The notes below the pieces were generated by a model. That model had not been told where the DNA came from. It was given only the letters and a program-made list of their open reading frames with translations, and did no database searches. The position numbers and the translations under genes were made by a program. This document shows positions 62,057 through 64,000 of a stretch of 64,000 nt of DNA, one piece after another (positions within the stretch are counted from its first letter, which is position 1; each line of letters opens with the position of its first letter). The DNA comes from a bacterium (lineage in GTDB: Bacteria; Vulcanimicrobiota; JABDET01), in contig JAJYZB010000011.1 in NCBI GenBank assembly GCA_021800275.1, positions 17,641 to 81,640 on the forward strand, in the 5' to 3' direction.

Positions 62057-63466
62057 TTATTGTTTAAAATAATTAGGATCACTGGAATAAAGGTAGGGGT
62101 GGTCTCGAAGCCAGTTAGCTGGATCCTGGCGGGCATCCAGTAAATAACTGGAAGGGTATTCCCCTCTTTGAATGGATTGTTTTAGAGAGTCAATATACCC
62201 GGATTGAATCAGAGCCTGATAAATACATCCTGGATTGCTGTTGATTGTAACAGGAAATGCGCAGGCCGCAGAACTTTCAGCAGGGTAGCGGCGGAGAACT
62301 GGGGAAGGTGTTCTATATCTATATTGGGAAGGCATCCCATATTGATAATTGTACTGAGGTTCTGCCAGTGGAGTAACAGCTTTGTTGTCAGCAAAGAAGA
62401 ATTGATAAGGGAGTACTGTACCATTAGACTGCAGCATAAAAATGACTCGTATTGTGCTTGAAGGAAGAGCGCTGTGCTGCAAAATGACTCCGATTTTTGT
62501 TTTGTCTTGAGAAATCAGGAAAATTTTTTTTGTTTTTCCTGGCTGCACTGATGTTTTTAAAGGCTGCTGAATGGGATAAATGGAAGTTTGGGATTTATTT
62601 GGGAATTTTGAGACAGGGATCAGTTTATGTGAATTTCCTTTTGGATCAATGTATTCGCAGTCTTTCCAAATAAATTTGAGCGGGTGATTTCCGTTATTAG
62701 TCAGGACAGCTTGTATTCCTTGGGATTGAATCATGAACTGGACAGCAATATGTTGATCTGAATAGCGAAGTGAATTTTGAAGAACAGATGGGATGGCTGC
62801 AGCATTTACGCGGTAAAGAGAAAACCAGGAGGAATGAGTTGAAGAAGAATAACCTGTTAGTCTTTGAGGAGGGGATGTTACGACTCCTGAAGTGATCGGC
62901 ATTTTAGAAAACAGGGGAAGAATGATTTTTGCGATCGAAGCTTTAGTTCCAACCCATTCAATAACTCCATTGGCAGTCCATGTGTGGCCAGAATAAAGAT
63001 CGAGATAAGAGCCCACTTTGATGCCTTTATTTTTACCCCCTTTAAATTTAATCAAATCTCCTGTGCAGACAGAACAGTTGGAAGGAGGAGCAGGATGCAG
63101 AGAAATAGCCTGCAGCTCAACCTGGATACCAGGGATTTTACCACCTGGATAGGCAATTTGAATTTTCATTCCTGACAGGCTCCGGGATGGCACAAAATTT
63201 TTATAAGGCTTAAAAATTCCGGTTAATGTGTTTCCCATGTTTTCGGGGGCGATCAGATCCCCGATCAGCCTGCCTTGATGATAGATTAAAAAGTCAGGAG
63301 GAATGCTTAAAATGGGGTTTATTTTGATTGTCAGCAGCCTTGTTAATGTGTCGTATGAGGTTATTCGGCAGGAAAATTTTTTCGTGGAGCCCCAAAAAAC
63401 TTGGGGTAAACTCAGTACGATTAAAGTGGCAGCAAGTCCTGCCAAAATATAAACTTTCCGGCTCAT
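62057..63466 (-). CDS. Secreted protein, novel shared domain
   Basis: 469 residues. N-terminal hydrophobic signal (VYILAGLAATLIVLSLP). Residues ~30-105 are the same domain as the small protein at 61222. Then come a CSVC pair, a region with GIKVGSYLDLYSG, a beta-rich domain (AVLTNNGNHPLKFIWKDCEY) and a Tyr/Pro/Gln-rich tail. Strong AAGGAGG ribosome site. Probably exported to the periplasm. I do not recognise any known family. Downstream on the same strand is its short paralogue. Confidence 0.75.
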   Translation of the reverse strand: MSRKVYILAGLAATLIVLSLPQVFWGSTKKFSCRITSYDTLTRLLTIKINPILSIPPDFLIYHQGRLIGDLIAPENMGNTLTGIFKPYKNFVPSRSLSGMKIQIAYPGGKIPGIQVELQAISLHPAPPSNCSVCTGDLIKFKGGKNKGIKVGSYLDLYSGHTWTANGVIEWVGTKASIAKIILPLFSKMPITSGVVTSPPQRLTGYSSSTHSSWFSLYRVNAAAIPSVLQNSLRYSDQHIAVQFMIQSQGIQAVLTNNGNHPLKFIWKDCEYIDPKGNSHKLIPVSKFPNKSQTSIYPIQQPLKTSVQPGKTKKIFLISQDKTKIGVILQHSALPSSTIRVIFMLQSNGTVLPYQFFFADNKAVTPLAEPQYNYQYGMPSQYRYRTPSPVLRRYPAESSAACAFPVTINSNPGCIYQALIQSGYIDSLKQSIQRGEYPSSYLLDARQDPANWLRDHPYLYSSDPNYFKQ

Positions 63467-63520
63467 GACGCAGCCTCCTTAGTTTGAAGTTTAATCCTTT
63501 TCGTAATGAGTTATGCATAT

Positions 63521-63549
63521 AGTATACCATAGGGGTTCTTCCATGACAA
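63521..63549 (-). promoter_or_regulatory. Sigma-70 promoter with extended -10
   Basis: Minus strand TTGTCA, 17-bp spacer and TATACT, with TGG before the -10 (extended -10). It lies 55 bp before the gene that starts at 63466, leaving a short leader with AAGGAGG. Confidence 0.7.
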
Positions 63550-63565
63550 GTGTTTCCATCACATA

Positions 63566-63622
63566 ACGCGCTGCCGCAGCAGACAAGCTGGCACTTACTC
63601 GAGTAAATACCGCGCAGCGCGT
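63566..63622. repeat. Large inverted repeat with inner palindrome
   Basis: ACGCGCTGC at 63566-63574 pairs perfectly with GCAGCGCGT at 63614-63622. Between them is the 12-bp palindrome TTACTCGAGTAA (63595-63606). The stretch is GC-richer than its surroundings. It lies between the promoter at 63521 and repeat copy 2. It could form a cruciform or a structured RNA. Confidence 0.6.
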
Positions 63623-63708
63623 AAAATTTGTCTCTGGATGCAGCGCGAACTTAGGCGGCTGAGCGCTAGCATTGGTTAGCTGCTGATTTAGTGGAAAATT
63701 TGTTCTGC

Positions 63709-64000
63709 CAGAAAAGAAAATAGAGGGAGAGTTTTTCTGGATTTGAAAAACCTGGGAGCTTGTTCCCAGCAGCATTTCTGCTGCATCCCTCTTGCTTTTT
63801 TTAAGCCCACGGCTTTCAACCTATTTTTCGGCTGTCTCGCTGTAGCTTTCTAGGGGGTGTAAACTTAAACCCCTGTCATACTTCCCCATAAATGGTTTTT
63901 AGGTGGAAAATCCATCCTTTACTTTTACGATTTTCTTGGTGTATGACAGACCAGAAATCGGTTAGTCCTTCTTACAGGACACTCCATCATGATATCAAGC
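63709..64000 (+). repeat. Intergenic structured repeat, copy 2
   Basis: Second copy of the element at 61603-61894, cut by the end of the window, so its true length is unknown. The cloverleaf is preserved at 63722-63792, again followed by a T-rich tract, and the CTGTCATAC/GTATGACAG pair is kept. On the minus strand it lies upstream of the larger gene, as copy 1 lies upstream of the small paralogue. Confidence 0.85.

Noticed and set aside
63491..63775. 94-codon minus-strand frame upstream of the secreted protein
   Set aside because: It runs across the promoter, the inverted repeat and the structured repeat, and has no ribosome site.

Overview
The window looks like chromosomal DNA from an AT-rich, diderm bacterium that I cannot place in a phylum with confidence. 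Evidence for a diderm is an LPS-transport cluster (LptC-LptB-LptF/G) and two predicted outer-membrane barrels. It also carries a large, Alu-domain SRP RNA, an EF-Tu with a four-cysteine insertion and an S12 with an internal insertion, features I associate with Clostridia and Chloroflexi or with little-studied phyla. No tRNA, rRNA, transposase, prophage or CRISPR array was seen.

Layout. 1-9.5 kb is a signalling and accessory stretch: a partial periplasmic Spy-like gene, a LysM protein, a membrane histidine kinase, a PAS-GGDEF protein, a REC-TPR-SARP regulator and thioredoxin. They are interleaved with short, repeat-built proteins that have strong Shine-Dalgarno sites but no signal peptide, and with a candidate terminator-ended small RNA. 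9.6-13.5 kb holds accC-accB, an outer-membrane barrel and a lone sucC. 13.6-22.8 kb is a long translation run: rpsL-rpsG-fusA-tuf-rpmG-secE-nusG-rplK-rplA, then a DUF6812-like gene, an MBL hydrolase and pyrG. 22.8-29.1 kb (minus strand) is kdpABC plus the sensory half of KdpD; the matching kinase half with kdpE lies about 13 kb away at 38.1-40.1 kb. 29.2-45.9 kb holds a MIP18-type Fe-S factor, a ClC channel, an S9 peptidase, a DsrE-like protein, thiE/thiD, rlmB, an outer-membrane protein, an AMP-ligase/GNAT pair, a diheme cytochrome c and a queC-DUF366-queE cluster. 46-57.2 kb is a dense plus-strand run: a transglutaminase-like protein that has lost its catalytic residues, ispE, a MobA-like transferase, RidA, a tiny zinc protein, a second EF-G, an unknown beta-rich protein, a GH3 hexosaminidase, lptC-lptB-lptF/G and a solitary microcompartment shell protein. 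57.2-64 kb holds a sedolisin without signal peptide, a degenerate LytM/M23 protein behind a structured leader, the SRP RNA, and two genes sharing a novel N-terminal domain.

The most unusual non-coding element is a near-identical repeat of at least 292 bp (61603-61894 and 63709-64000). Its first part can fold into a perfect four-way cloverleaf followed by a T-run. Other points for follow-up are the split KdpD, the repeat-built proteins, the orphan BMC protein, the tuf codon-usage anomaly, and the repeated appearance of anti-Shine-Dalgarno motifs next to terminators and in the kdp leader.
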